Shown piece after piece: positions 14,901 through 28,061 of a DNA stretch of 64,000 bases. Each line of letters starts with the position of its first letter. Position 1 is the first letter of the stretch. Position numbers and translations under genes: made by a program. The notes beneath the pieces are model-generated. The model saw only the letters and a program-made list of their open reading frames with translations, did no database searches and was not told the origin of the DNA. The DNA comes from Tetrahymena elliotti 4EA (Eukaryota > Ciliophora > Oligohymenophorea > Hymenostomatida > Tetrahymenidae): NCBI GenBank assembly GCA_000231825.2, contig JH720298.1, positions 1,079,974 to 1,143,973 of the forward strand, written 5' to 3'.

Positions 14901-17900
14901 TTATATTGCTATTTGAATAGCACAAATGGAGAGCTATATAAGTTTTATGTTGACTTGGTTTATGAAAAAACCCTTTCAGATTTAAACACAGATTATTTTT
15001 AGCTATAGACTACTTAGAATGTGATTTTATGGTAAAGCAAAGGAGTATTAGTAGAAAATAATGATATTGATGTTTAAATTTATTCTCTCTTCACATAAAA
15101 TCTTGTTTTTTCTACAAAAAACATTTCTGATTATTATTGTGTAACTTAAATAAGTGACATCTCATTTATAAAAGATTAATTGGTATTTTTCGTTTGTGAT
15201 TAAAAGTTATTTGGAATTATGGATTTGCAAATTATGTAGTTTAAATTAACATTATTTAATGAAAGCTTTATAAATAAAAGGCCTGGTGTTCAGAAGTTTT
15301 TAAATTTACATGATAGATAAGAAATAATTATATTTTATGATAACAATTCTATTGTCTAGTTTAAGTGTTAATTAAATCTATAATCTAACCTCATATTATT
15401 AAGTTAAATTTTTAATTACACACAATTATAAGGAAATTTGTAGATAGTTAAATATATCTCATTAAGATCATTTTTTATATATGGAGTATAGAAAGAATTT
15501 TAGTTTGTTTTAGGAATGTAAGGATTATTTGATGAAAATCAGTTTAGAGTTTACAATTTGAATATCCTAAAAGTTGTATCCTTTGAGTTATCTGAAGAAT
15601 ACTTAAAATTAGCTGTTTTAGGTTCTAATTATTTGTATTTGATCGATTTCAATCAAAGTTATTCAATGAAGATATTGAGTGTAGAAAAGAAGAATCCAAA
15701 ACGTGTCTATCTTACATAAGAATATTTGTTACTTCAAAGCGAAATGATACTCTATTCATATAACTTAAACTCCTTGTTTGCTAATAATGATTAGACATTG
15801 TACCAACCATTTTACTATTTTACAAGTGGCAAAATAATAAATGTTTCCATTTTTGAAAATAAAATATCAGTTTCTACAGATATTCTTTCATCAATAAAAT
15901 TATATGTATTTGAGATATCATCATCCAATCCTCTATCGATTGTTTTGTAAGATAATAAGTTGGTAAGTTTTATCACTGACACGGTTTATGATAGCAACTC
16001 TGGTTATTTATACACAATTGATGATTATGGAATGATTTCAATAATCAATACTAAAATAGGTTTTGACCCAATTTAAATTTTCTATTTAGATTAATTAGTT
16101 AATAACTAATAAAAGTTGATAACAAAATACAAAATCATTCTTGACAATAAAAGTAAATTAATGTTTTTAAATAACTTTAAATTCATCTCTAAAATTTTAT
16201 TTTTAATGAAAGGGAGGGATAATTCAAAGAATTCGAAAACTATCTAAAAATTTGATAGATATTAAATTTTTTATTGATCTTTTGAACTAAAAAATTTTTT
16301 TAATTCCATCTATCTACCCATAAAATTTTTATTGATAAATTGTATATTAATGATATGGAGAATATTTTATATAATGAAATTAATTAATAGGGAATTTGCT
16401 AATTGTGTGGTGCCCTTATAAAATAATGATAGTAGAATTGGAGATACTTAGAAATGATACAACATTGGTTTATGAGAGATTGTAGAAAGGAACTTTCTTT
16501 TGGGATTAGAGCAGCTATTCTTTATTTATAGTAGATACAAATAAAATACTTTATTTTATGGCTTAATAGAGTTAATTACAATATTTAATTTAATTTGATG
16601 ATTATGAAAGTGAAATTGAGCTTTTATTTGTAAATTAATAATAGAATTTCCTTTTAGCTAGATCTGACAATTAAATTATCAAAATATAAGATAAAAAATA
16701 AGAATGTGCATGTAATATCAATTCTTTATACTAAAGTTATGTTATCGTCAACAACAATTTTGCCTTAGGTATTTATATAGCTTCCAGATAAAAGTCCCTT
16801 TATTATTTTGATTATAAAGATTGCAGTCTCATTAAAATTCATTAATTTTAAAATCCCGTTTTCATATTGTAGAAAATAAAACCAAATTTCATTTTGGCAG
16901 CTGATGACTAAAATGAAGTATATATCATAGATTAAACTAATAATAAAATAATTTCTAACTTAACTTAAACTAGTATAGTTTTAGATATTTTAGAGCTCCA
17001 AAGGGATGGAAAAAATTACTTGATTATTTTAAATTATAATTTAGAACTTGTTTTTTATCAGTTGAAGTAAGATTCTTTTGAACTCATTTAAAAATCTTAG
17101 ATTGAACTTAAGCTCTCAAATTTATAAGAAAACTTAAGCAAACAAATGGTTATATGGAATCTTTTTGATAGACTCAATAACCAAGTATTCATATCATTTG
17201 ACTAGGTAAAATACTTAGAAGTATTTTCTTTTTAGACAAACTCAACTGAAATAAAATTTCTTTAAGTTCTGGAAATGCCTGGAAAGAACTCAAAAATAAA
17301 ATTAGTATTTGATTACATATTAATATACACAAGCTACTAAATAAATGTCTATTAAAGAAAGAATCTATAATATTTTTGTAAATATAAATCATATAATAGC
17401 TAAATCAATTATATTTACTAAATATCATTTGACATATTATTTATCAATTTCAATAATAAAAATATCCTAGCATAAATCCAAAACAAACAGCAAAAATAAA
17501 GGTATAAATAACAAGAGGATTAAGGAGAAATTACAACATATCTGCTTATAAATTAATAAAAATAGAAGGTTATTTATTACTAATTTGATGAACAATACTT
17601 ACTTTTTAAAGTCATTCTAGCAACAGATTCATTCATCTATGATCTTGAATTTGTAATAAATTAAATAGGTAATATGGATTCTTGCTATTAAAAAATTATT
17701 CCATAGAACTAATACTAATATTAATAAATAATTGACGATTTTAGTTATTCCTTAAACTAATTAAATTTTACAGTTCAAACTCTGTCACTCAACCTAGAAA
17801 TCAATAATAGGTTCTCTATAAATACTTTTAATTTCACTTAAGCCTAGAAATTACTAGTTAGATTTATGGTCTTAAATCCATCTGATGATATTTCTTCATC

Positions 17901-20900
17901 TGACCTATCGAACAGAGAAAAAAATTATGTTTTAGATACAAGGTAAATATAAAAAAGCAATATTTTTTTAAAACATTTTATGTTTAAGAGAGTTAAACAT
18001 TTCTTTTTTAAATAATATGTTAAATAGAAAAGCAACTAACTAATGATTTAACATAATAATCAAATTAAAAAGTTTTTTCATCTAGTTTATCTATTTTGAA
18101 TCAATCTTAGTTAAGTTAAAATATTAAATTTATTCTAAATAAAAGCTTATTAGTTTTTTAAATTAAAATATAATTATTTTTTTCCTAATTTTGTGATATA
18201 AAAAAGTTTTTTATTTGCAATAAATATTTTGCTTCCACTGATAACAAAAAATAAAGTGAATAGGATCAATATTTTCTATGAAAATAATATTTTATTTGCC
18301 TATTTTTATTTTTTGCTTTAAAAAAATTAAATCTAAAACTCAAAGAAAAATAAATGCATTAACATTTCGACTATGATTAAAATTTTAAATTAACTGTCTT
18401 TTGATAAAAATATAAATATTAAATTAATTTAAACTAATTAAAAGCTCAATCCAAGGAGTAGAGTCATATACTATAAAAGATTAAAATATTAAGTACTATC
18501 CATATGGATAATAGAATACAGTGTTTAGATAAAATACCGTAGGCTTCAGAGGTGGTGCAAAAGTAGTTAATTTTGAAAATATATTGATAGAAGATGAATT
18601 AATAGAATCTGGGGGATTTAATTTAGTTCATTTAAATTTAATTTATATAAATAACTTTATCATTAGGAATAGTACTTTTAAAAGTACGAGCATGATTAAT
18701 GTTCTTTTATCCTAAAAAGTGTTAATAAAAAATATGTAGATAGTAAATTGCACTCTAGATAATTCTCAATTTTTTAATATAAAAGAATCAGATAAAATAG
18801 AAATTTATAATATTACATTTAAAGATAATATTATCTTAGATTTAAATAGCAAATTTATGATGATCGTTAATAGCTCAATAACAGATATACAATTGTTGAA
18901 TGTAGAAAATAATATAAATTCTTTTAATATTTTTCACTAAAATTTGTTCGAAATGAAAGAAAATACTGAAATGATTGGATCTATTGAATTTGATAAGTAA
19001 GCTTTCTTCATTGAGCTATTATTAATCCAAGAAATAAAATTCACTAAAGTTTCTCTCATAAATAACACAGATATCTAATTAATTCATATTTCATCTTCTT
19101 CTAGTGCTAACGAATAAACAACAACACTTTATCAAAATTAAGTTTCTTTGAGTGAAATAAATGTTTTGAATAACAAATTATACTTAAAAAGGCCTGAAAC
19201 TAAAAGATCTCTTTAAAAGAACAGTGATGATGACTTTTTTCCTATGAAATTAAATCCAATAAAAATTTATAATGCAGATAATCCTTCAAGCATTTTTGTA
19301 GTTAGTGGTTTTAGTTTTATTTTAATTCAGTCTTCGAATGTTAAGATATAAAGTTCAACTTTTAATAATAATGCATCTCCAGTAACTAATGGTGTAGCAT
19401 GGATTATGTAATCATAGAAACTCTAAATAATAAAATCCATCTTTTAGAGGAATACTGCTGGAGAAGGAGGAGCACTTTATTTCTCTAATTAGTGCTAAAT
19501 TACCATTCAATAATCTATTTTTTTTCATAATATTGCATTGTTTTCTGGAGGTGCAATATTAGTAGAAAGCTAGAGCAATATTTAAATTTTCAATTCAAAA
19601 TTTATCTAGAATTTATCATAGTGTGGAGGTGCAATTAGAACTAGACTACAATCAAAAATAACTTGTGATCAATATACTTTTATTAACTTTAAAGATAACT
19701 ATGCTGAGATTTGGGGCAATAATTATAGTGAAGTTTCTTTATTGAAGTTGAAGATTAAGAAAATTATTTGTTATGATGAAAATGATTTAAATTATTTAAA
19801 TGAATAAGAGCAAGTTAACTAGCTAAATAATGAAAATGTTGTAAAAGATACATGTTTCAAAGATTACAAAATATCAAAAAATTCTTCTGAAGGAATTATC
19901 AGTGATATGAGAAGTGGTGGGTCTCTAATGATTGTAGTATAAATAATTGATTAAGATGGTAAATATTTTAATATACAAAATTCTAATTACTTTAGTAGCT
20001 TAGTGAATAGCGAATTAAATTAAATGAATATTTAAATCTAATCTAACTCAGAAAATATCATCATTTCAAATGATCTTTTGATGAGTTTGCTTAGATACAA
20101 TGAATAAGAGTAAGGATTTGTTTTCGAAAATGTAAGATTCAAAATAAAGGATTTTGATAACAAATAAAATAAATTATTAGAGGATAATAAAAATCCAAAT
20201 TTCTCTATACAATTAATGTCTTTCTATGGCAATTTAACACAAATAATAGAGGATTTTTAATTCCAAATAACTTTTAGATAATGCAAAAAAGGTGAAATTT
20301 ATTTGAAAGAAAAATCTAATGATGGAGGAGTTATCTGTGATATTTGTTAAAAGGGTAGCTTTTCTTTTGAAGACCCAATGAAAAATCTAGAAAACAGCTA
20401 AATAGCTAGTTTTCAATGCAAAGAATGCCCTTCATCTGCTTCTTTTTGCTTTAAGGATTAAGTTTATTTGAAAAATGGTTATTGGAGAGAATCATAAGAT
20501 AGTGAAATAATTGTTTATTGTAATAACGAGCCAGCAAATTGCTTAGCATAGGCTAATAAAAATCAAACTTTTGTTTGCAAATTTGGGCATCTTGGACCTC
20601 TTTGTGAATCTTGTGACAACTTGGGAAGTATATGGGGAAAATAGTAATTTTTTATTTTAATTACCTTAATTTCTTTCACTTTCATACAAAATTAAACTCA
20701 AAAATAATTTTGGTTTAAAAAAATAAATTTTGTATTTGAGATTTTTTGGTTGAAGAAATACTTACTTAATTGCTGAAAATTAAGGTATATATAAAAATTA
20801 ATAAATTTATTTTAAATTTTTAAAGGTTTGTTAAAAATTTGGGTTTTAAATGCACTGAATGCAATTAAGAAGATAAATTAAAATTGTATGCCTATGTTGC

Positions 20901-22695
20901 AATTATTTTTCTAGGATTTACTATTTATATGTATGTGCAAGTTAGAAACCATGTAGACCAGGTTCTTCAGATGTAGATTGGATATTACATAAGGATGATA
21001 GGATTTGCAAGTATTTATACATCATCTTTTAGAGATGGAACTAGATACAAAATTAAAATAGTTCTTTATTTTTTACAAATAGTAAACTCTATAAATAGGA
21101 TAGAAGTTTATATTCCATCGATATTTAACTACTTTATTTTAATTTTTGGCTCTCCATCTACTTCTTTGAGCTTGCAAACACAATGCATTTTACTGAAAAA
21201 GCCTAACAACTATGAAGTAGTAATTCCTCTTATGTACTCGGAAAGAATAATTGTGTTTTTGTCTCCTTTCCTTTATTTTATTGGTATTTCATCTATTCAC
21301 TATCTCCTTCTAAGTGTAAAGTTAGTCAGCAGAAAAAGTAGCTTTTTAACAACTTCTTTTGTTTTACTTTGCTTTTTCCTTCAACCAAATGTTATTGCTT
21401 TGATTGTTTAAGCTCTCAGCTGCAGAAAAATAGGGAATAAGTTTTATATTTAGGCAGATATTTAATATGAATGCTTTGATGAATACCATTCTAAATTTGT
21501 GTACTTGTTTTTTATTCCTGCAATAATCTTTTGGTTAATAGTTCCTTTAACTTTTTTCAAGAGACTATCATCTACTTCAGAGTAAAACCGAGAAAGCTTT
21601 GGCATGCTTTATAAATATGGATATCTCTATAGTGAATATAAAACAAACTTATATTTTTGGGAATTTATAAAAATTCTTTTAAGAATGGTTGTAACAATAA
21701 GCTCAAACATGTTTTCTGAATACTTTTAAGAAATCCAAACATTTAACATTCTTTTAATTTTTAGTTATATTGTAGCTTTGTTAAGTATTAAGCCTTACAA
21801 ATATAAACATTTAATTAATTTGGACTTACTGACTCATATTATTCTTATATTTATGATATTGTTAAACATTTAACATAATTACTTCCTTGATGAGTCAGAA
21901 TAAAACACAGCTTTAAGCATAATCTGGATGTCCTTCTTTTTATCCTACATATTGATTGTTGGATACAGAATTCTGGCAGAATAGTTTAGAATTGTAATCC
22001 TACCTCAAATGGTCTTAATTTTTTACAAATTATCTAAATCTATTAAATGTATTAAACCCCTCTATTAATCTTTAGAGAAAAATCTAGGAAAAAGCAAAAT
22101 CCATGTTTTTAAAAAATGGAAATTGATTAAAATAAATTTGAAATATTTAATTTATCTGAAACTATCTCGCTAAAATAAATTAACAAATGAGCAAATAACT
22201 CCAAATTAATCTGAGAAATTGATAAATACTTAATTCTAGCAATAATATTAGATCAACACAAATCAATCCAAATTCAAAGTTAGCTCATTGAATGCTAAAT
22301 AAAAAACAATTAATAATCTAAATAGCATTAATTTTCAGAATGATAGTTTAAATAAAATTAATTAGAACATTTTCTTCAAGCAGTAAAAATGTTTCATTTC
22401 CTCACATTCTCTCATCCACTTTTCTCCAACTAAAATAACTAAAGAAGTTTTAAATAGTGATAGTAAAATTTATGTGGCCAAGTCATTTGAAAACTCATCT
22501 TCTATTCCTTAATCTATTAACGAAAGTGAAAACCAAGACACTTCTGAAAAAATTCCAAATGAAAAAAATGAAGAATCAGAAACCCAAGACTAAAACTAAA
22601 ACAGCCCTTAGAATTAGCTAGGTAGAAACTAGATTTATTTGGGAAGACATTTTAATATTTTGACATTAAATCAATTGAATTAAGTAGATGAATGA
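11919..22695 (+). CDS. Giant multi-pass membrane receptor-like protein B
   Basis: Predicted exons 11919-12270, 12319-13496, 13709-14366, 14417-14840, 14900-16152, 16391-17942, 18445-20643 and 20826-22695, summing to 3,162 codons. The architecture matches the upstream neighbour: signal peptide (1-24); Cys-rich module (28-115); propeller-like strands (to about 1800); beta-helix with AGEGGALYFSN and SGGAI turns (about 2140-2210); Cys box containing CPSSASFC, KNGYWRE and GPLCESC (about 2417-2538); about eight membrane segments (2560-2960); and a Ser/Asn/Gln-rich tail with many potential phosphosites. Two introns sit at matching places in both genes: a phase-1 intron just after the first Cys module, and a phase-2 intron just before the membrane domain. 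This is strong evidence for duplication. The intron 13497-13708 was chosen as one 212-nt intron; a two-small-intron alternative keeps the same frame. Ligand and function are unknown. Confidence 0.8.
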
Positions 22696-23904
22696 TATCT
22701 AAATTAACTGAAACCTATCTATTTAATATAGAAAAATCTAATGAAATATAAATATTTATCAATAATTAAAAATTTTATATTTTTAAAATTGAGATTTAAT
22801 TAAGAATTGAATTATTAAGTTTTTTTACTGCAAATTTTTCATTTTAGCTTTTTTTTGGTAGATAGGGAAATTTAAAGGGTAATTTTTGTATCAACTAAGT
22901 AAAAATAATTAATAAAAAAATAGCCTGATTGATAATTTAATTTTTTTATTAAAAAATTTATAGTTAAATTCTTTATTTTTTTAGTTATCTATGAATGCAT
23001 ATTGAATGCAGAGAGTACATCACTTAAGCAAAGTTTCCTATATCTAATTATAAAAAGACTGAATTAACTTTAATTTCTTTGTTAAACAAAGTTCACACAT
23101 TCTTTTTGATCAAATGAAAAGAAAAATTGAAATAAGTTAGTTAAATTTGGAGAAATAAGAGCTCGATCTTTTTATTTCTAAATATTTTATTTAATTTTTA
23201 TTCTATTCAAATTTAGCAAAATAATATTCAAAAAAAGAGATCACTATTTTTTCGAATGCATGCATTATTACTAAAGAAATAAAAAAATCATAAAATAAAA
23301 GAACTCTTCTCAAAATTTTTCATCAAAAACTTAAACTAGGGTAGAAATTTCTAAACTCTATTTAAATGAAACTTCATTTCTATTAGAGTGAATTGAGTTT
23401 TACATTTTTTTTTCTTCTGATATTAAAATTGAAACAAATGAAGGTGTCTGTTAATATCTACAACTTAGAATCTAATTCTAATATTCTCTATTTTTAATTG
23501 TTTTTTCTTCTAAATTTGATTAAAATATTAAGTGTAAAAAATAAAAAAATTTTAAGGTTTGATTATTTTTTTACTTTAATTTGATAAAGAAAAATAAATT
23601 CAATTTTATTAAATTAAAATTAACTTTTAAAAGTATTTTATATTTAGATATTTTATCAAATTATTATTTTCACAGCTACTCATTTTTAAATTAAGTTCAA
23701 TATTTCATATGATTTTTATGATTAATTTAAAGCAAAAAGCAATAAAATACTTAATTAAATAAAAATATTTATTTGTTTTATTATTTATTTTTTAATAAAT
23801 ACTATTTCATTAAAATTAAGTTGATTTTAATTTGAATATTTACTTTTATCATAAAAATAATATTTAATTTTTTAATAGGAAAGAAATATATAATCTGAAT
23901 CACG
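22696..23904. other. AT-rich intergenic, no gene seen
   Basis: About 1.2 kb with no coding pattern in either strand. It holds poly-A/T runs and short ATTT repeats only. The 3' UTR of the giant gene and the promoter of the NMNAT-like gene must lie here, but no signal is recognisable. Confidence 0.6.
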
Positions 23905-24561
23905 ATGCATAAACCATTATCAATTGAAGACTAATTTAAAATATATTTTAGATAAAAATATGAAAAAGAAATTTAAAATATTAAATTAAATAACAATAAA
24001 ATTAAAGTAGTTATACTCTGTAGTGGGTGCTATTGTCCCCCACATTTAGGGCACTATACTATGATGGAATAAGCTATTTTTTAACTAAAAAGTAAATATG
24101 ATATAGATTTCTTATTTGGTATTTTTTCAGTAGCAAGCGATGCATATATGTTAGGTAAAATCAAAGACCATCCAATATTATTTGATAAAAGAAAGTAATT
24201 GCTTGAAGAAATAATTACAGAGAAAAGCTCTAAAGAGCATCCTTAAAAATTATTTGTTGATGATTTTGAAAAAAATAAATAATTTATAGATTATCCAGAA
24301 TTATGCTCTCTTTATAGATACTGTTTAAATTAGTATAATATTAAACTAGCCTATTGTGTAGGAAGTGATTTGATGAAGTATGATATACATTTAAGATTTA
24401 AAGAATTTGCAGATTTTCTCATTATTTTTAAGAGAGACTAAATGAAGATAGATGAAGAAATAAAAAAAAAAGAAGATTTAATATTTTTGGAAAATGAATA
24501 AACTAAAAGTTTAAATTCTACATAAATAAGAAGTTTATTTAGCAAATTTAAATATTAATGA
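23905..24561 (+). CDS. NMNAT-like nucleotidyltransferase, copy 1
   Basis: Single-exon ORF of 218 aa in the ciliate code. The fold signature is that of nicotinamide/nicotinate mononucleotide adenylyltransferases, which join NMN or NaMN to ATP to make NAD precursors. Visible motifs are the nucleotide-binding loop GCYCPPHLGH (about residues 44-53, HxGH type), CVGSDLMKY (about 150-158), which matches the GADLL segment of NMNATs, and the C-terminal LNSTQIRSLF (about 203-212), which corresponds to the SSTxxR motif. The Cys residues flanking the HxGH loop (CSGCYCPPH) are unusual for the family. The start is the first in-frame ATG, and the length suits a minimal NMNAT. A paralogue follows 600 bases downstream on the same strand. 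Substrate (NMN, NaMN or another) cannot be read from the sequence; a related cytidylyltransferase-type activity is the main alternative. Confidence 0.8.
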
Positions 24562-25160
24562 GTATCAATATAATTATTTTTCATTTCATAAACTATCTAT
24601 TCAACTAACAAAACAACTAACCAACCAAGCTTTAATTATTTATTTCTACTTTCAAAATCTTTTTATTAACTTAAAAAATATATAAACAACATCATTTAAT
24701 AAAGTTAAGAAAGTATTTAGATTTTATTTATTTATTTTTTTGTAAACAAAATAACAAACTGTTCTACGAAGATATATATCTTCTTACTTTACTTAATTAT
24801 TTATTAAATCATATGATTAAGTGGCAGAAAAAAAGATATTGGCTTATTCTAATGGTTTTAATATGTTTGGTAACCAAGATTAAAACAAAATTCATATTGT
24901 TTTTCTTGTTTGAGATAGGTTTTTCTTAAAAATCAAAATTTCTTTGATAAAAAATAATATTTTTTAACTTTGATATCTGTCTGCTTAGTGAAAGGGGAAA
25001 CGATTGATAGAAATGCAAAGGAATTTTTGATAGCAAATAATTTAATATTCTAATTGAAAAAAGATATCTTATTTCTTATTGTTGCTTTTACCTTTCAAAA
25101 TGTATTTAAAATTAAATCTGCTTTAAAAAATAATTAAAAATCAAGAAAAAGAAACAAAGA
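24562..25160. other. Spacer between NMNAT-like paralogues
   Basis: About 600 bases without a gene. A short imperfect palindrome (gaagatatatatcttc, about 24767-24782) is the only local structure noted; its role is unknown. Confidence 0.5.
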
Positions 25161-26300
25161 ATGATCCGGGGATATTAAGACTAATTTAAAGAACACTTTA
25201 AAGAAAAGTTTGAAAAGAAATACCCAGATAAATTCTAGAAAACAGCTGATAAAAATAAGAAAATTGTAGTTTTATGTAGCGGTTGCTATTGTCCTCCTCA
25301 TATTGGTCATTACTTGATGATGGAAGGAGCTATTTAGCATTTAACTTAAAATGGCTATAATGTTTTGATGGGAATCTTTTCTGTATCTAGTGATGCATAT
25401 ATGAAAGGAAAGATAAAAGATCTTTAGATCGGATTTGATGATAGAGTGAACTGTCTTAAAAAATTAATAGAAGATTATAAAAAAATAGATAATGAGCTCA
25501 TTATTGATGACTTTGAAAATGGAAGAAATTTTATCGATTATCCAGAGCTATGCTAAATGTATAGAAACCAATTTCAAAAATATAAGATAGAATTTGCATA
25601 TTGCGTTGGTAGTGATTTGCTTAAGTATGGCATAAATCATTAATTTTAATTATTTGCTGATTGGCTAATCATTTGGTAGAGGGATTAAAAAGGAGTTGAT
25701 AATAATGTCAAACAGCAAAAAAGAGTTATTATTTTAGAAAACTAGCAAACAAAAGGATTGAATTCTACATAAATAAGAATAGCCTTAAAATAATAATCTG
25801 AACATTAAGTTGGAAGAAAGGAGGAAAATACTGATAGCACTTCAAATTAGGGTTCAAACAATGCAAAGCCATAATAAATTCATGCTGATAATAACAACCA
25901 TTTTTAAAATTCAGACAAAAATAAAAATCAAAACTATGTTAATTCTAATGAAAAGACTAATTCTAATATTGAAGAAGTAGATAGCAAACAAAATTTTATT
26001 TCTAATAAAAAAGAAGATTTAGATTGTATCAACATAAATAACTCTGGCCTCCCAAATCATCAATTAAATAATTAAGAAATTAATTATCATCTAAATTAAA
26101 CAAACATTTAAGGATAAATTAAAAGTTATAGTTAAAATGGCAACAATTTTCCTGAAAATGCCATCTCAACTAAACATAACCCTAATTTAAATAGCTATAA
26201 TTAAAAAACATCTAGCAATAATATGAAATAGGGATCAGATTCATTCTAATGCTCATTAGATAATAAGGATTAGTCTATAAATCATGGATTTTGTTGTTGA
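25161..26300 (+). CDS. NMNAT-like nucleotidyltransferase, copy 2, with Asn/Gln-rich tail
   Basis: Single-exon ORF of 379 aa, a tandem paralogue of the gene at 23905. The catalytic half (about residues 1-220) keeps the HxGH loop as GCYCPPHIGHY, the segment CVGSDLLKYG, a following ADWLIIWQRD that fits the NMNAT strand before the last motif, and LNSTQIRIAL as the SSTxxR motif. The remaining 150 or so residues are low-complexity, rich in Asn, Gln and Ser, and end in a Cys pair just before TGA. The first copy lacks this tail. The ATG at 25161 is used because upstream ATGs are out of frame and hit TGA. The shared CYCPP signature shows that the two copies arose from each other. The tail may affect localisation; this is inference. 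Confidence 0.8.
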
Positions 26301-26567
26301 TATAGATTAATCAATCAATTATTTAATCTATTTTTAGAATGTTTTAAACTCTGTTAAAAATGAAAAATCAAAAAAATATCAATTTTAATAAACTAATAAG
26401 ATGGATAGATGATATTATTTTTATGTTTTGTTTTTTTATGTATTTATTGTAAGTAGTGTTAAATTTAGATGAATAATTGTCCAAAAATCTACTTAATTTT
26501 TTTTGCTTTTAATTATTTTTATAATTAACATAATATATTTTAATATTATGCATTACTAGATTGATAG

Positions 26568-26881
26568 GTTGAAAGCAATTATTTATTTTTAAAAAGATTA
26601 ATATTTGATGATCAGATAATGACGGTATTATTAGAATATTTTGTTATTTATCATCAAACAAATTATGCAGATGATAAATTTATTACTATTAGTCAAGAAT
26701 TTATAATCGCTAAATAAAAATGATGGTAAAAAGACAAATAGATGCTTTTATTTATCTGTTCAAAAGATTAAAGCAGGACAAAAAAACTGATCCAAACAAT
26801 TTAGAAATTATTTCAAAAGCTCTGTCTGCTCTGTACAAACAAACATATTCTTAATTATAATACACATAAAATGGTTATTGA
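26568..26881 (+). CDS. Small unknown protein, 5' end unresolved
   Basis: Two exons are suggested, 26568-26624 and 26693-26881, joined over a 68-nt GT-AG intron that puts them in one frame. The first exon follows an AG acceptor (gattgatag). The upstream coding start was not found: an ATG ORF at 26360 ends at a good GTAAGT donor, but its phase does not fit. The visible part is about 80 aa, basic, with a helical look (MMVKRQIDAFIYLF, then DKKTDPNNLEIISKALSALY). I do not recognise it. Without the intron, the region looks like two overlapping ORFs in different frames. It could also be a degenerate gene. Confidence 0.35.
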
Positions 26882-27078
26882 AGTAAATTTAAAAAATACT
26901 GATTTTTATCTCAATAAACTATAACAATCCCTCAGAAATTATATAATACAAAAAAAACAAATATTCATTCATTTATTAATTTTTTGACATTTATTTAGCA
27001 TCTAACTTTTTCAGTAAAAACAAAATAATACATACATCAATAAATAAATACATACATTCATACAGACATAACTCTCAA

Positions 27079-28061
27079 TCAAATCTCGAAATCAGTAGTT
27101 GTTTCTATTTCTAAAGTAGGCAAAACAGATCCTACGAATTTTAGGAAAATAATAAGAGCTTGATTTGGCTTAATAGTTCTTCCATTTTCCTTTGCTTGAT
27201 CGATAAAGCTTTTTAGAATTTATGAATGTTTACAAGGATGGATGGTCATTTAATCATATCCTAAGTGAGGGTGTTTTTCTAAGGTGACCTTTTTTATTAA
27301 AAAGAATTTATTATTTCTGATAAGTATTATCAGTCAAGAAAGCAAGGAAATAAGTGATAAATAAATTATAAGTATGCTTTAATAAAAATATTTACTGTTT
27401 CATCTCTGTACTCAGGCATAACATCTTCAAACATTTATTCTTTCTTTAAAGGCTTTTAGTTTTCATCAACTCCTGAAAACCAAATTCTTGGGACGTGATA
27501 ATAAGTATCGTAGGTGATTGAAAAGTTGTATATTCTCATTTCTTCTTCTTCTTAGTTATCCTAAACTTTGGTTTGACGCTAATTTATTTATAAATAAAAA
27601 ACAACTAATTAATTAATTTTCCATTTATTTTTTAATTTTTTGCAAAAATTCGCTGAATATTGTTGTAAATTTGTTCAAAAAATATTTTTTCTTCCATCAA
27701 TCTATTTATTTTTTCTGCAATCAATCGGCTATAATTTGCAAAAAATGTTGCAAAAAAATATAAAAATTACTTGATTGGTTTCAACAAATCCTTCGCTGTT
27801 AACTTTTTCTTCTAAATCATCAAGAACATTCTTTTTAATTCTGTTTAAACTTCTTCCCTAGAAAGTTAAAAATTACTTTTTAGGATCTGTCAAACTTTTG
27901 TTAAGCTTTTTACTGTCATCAACTTTTTCCCATTTCCATCCCATCAAAGTCAATTAATCTCCAGAATCTAAAAATTGCTTAGGTGTAAGGAACCCGTGCT
28001 TTTCGAAATCTTCAGCTGAGGGTGTCTTAAATGAACTAACGAAACTACTAAATGCATTCAT
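27079..28061 (-). CDS. Autophagy E2-like conjugating enzyme Atg3
   Basis: Minus-strand exons 28061-27771, 27578-27396 and 27288-27079 give 227 aa. Atg3 receives Atg8 from the E1 Atg7 as a thioester and transfers it to phosphatidylethanolamine on the growing autophagosome membrane. The N-terminus MNAFSSFVSSFKTPSAEDF matches the membrane-sensing amphipathic helix, followed by FLTPKQFLDSGDQL and GWKWEKV. The core has ITYDTYYHVPRIWFSGVDE, and the active-site block is MTIHPCKHSQILK with the catalytic Cys at residue 177. The C-terminus ends FLKFVGSVLPTLEIE as in the family. All three exons splice in phase 0. The protein is shorter than yeast or human Atg3 (about 310 aa): the flexible linker after the first beta strands is nearly absent. 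Identification is firm; exon ends are predictions supported by alignment continuity. Confidence 0.93.
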
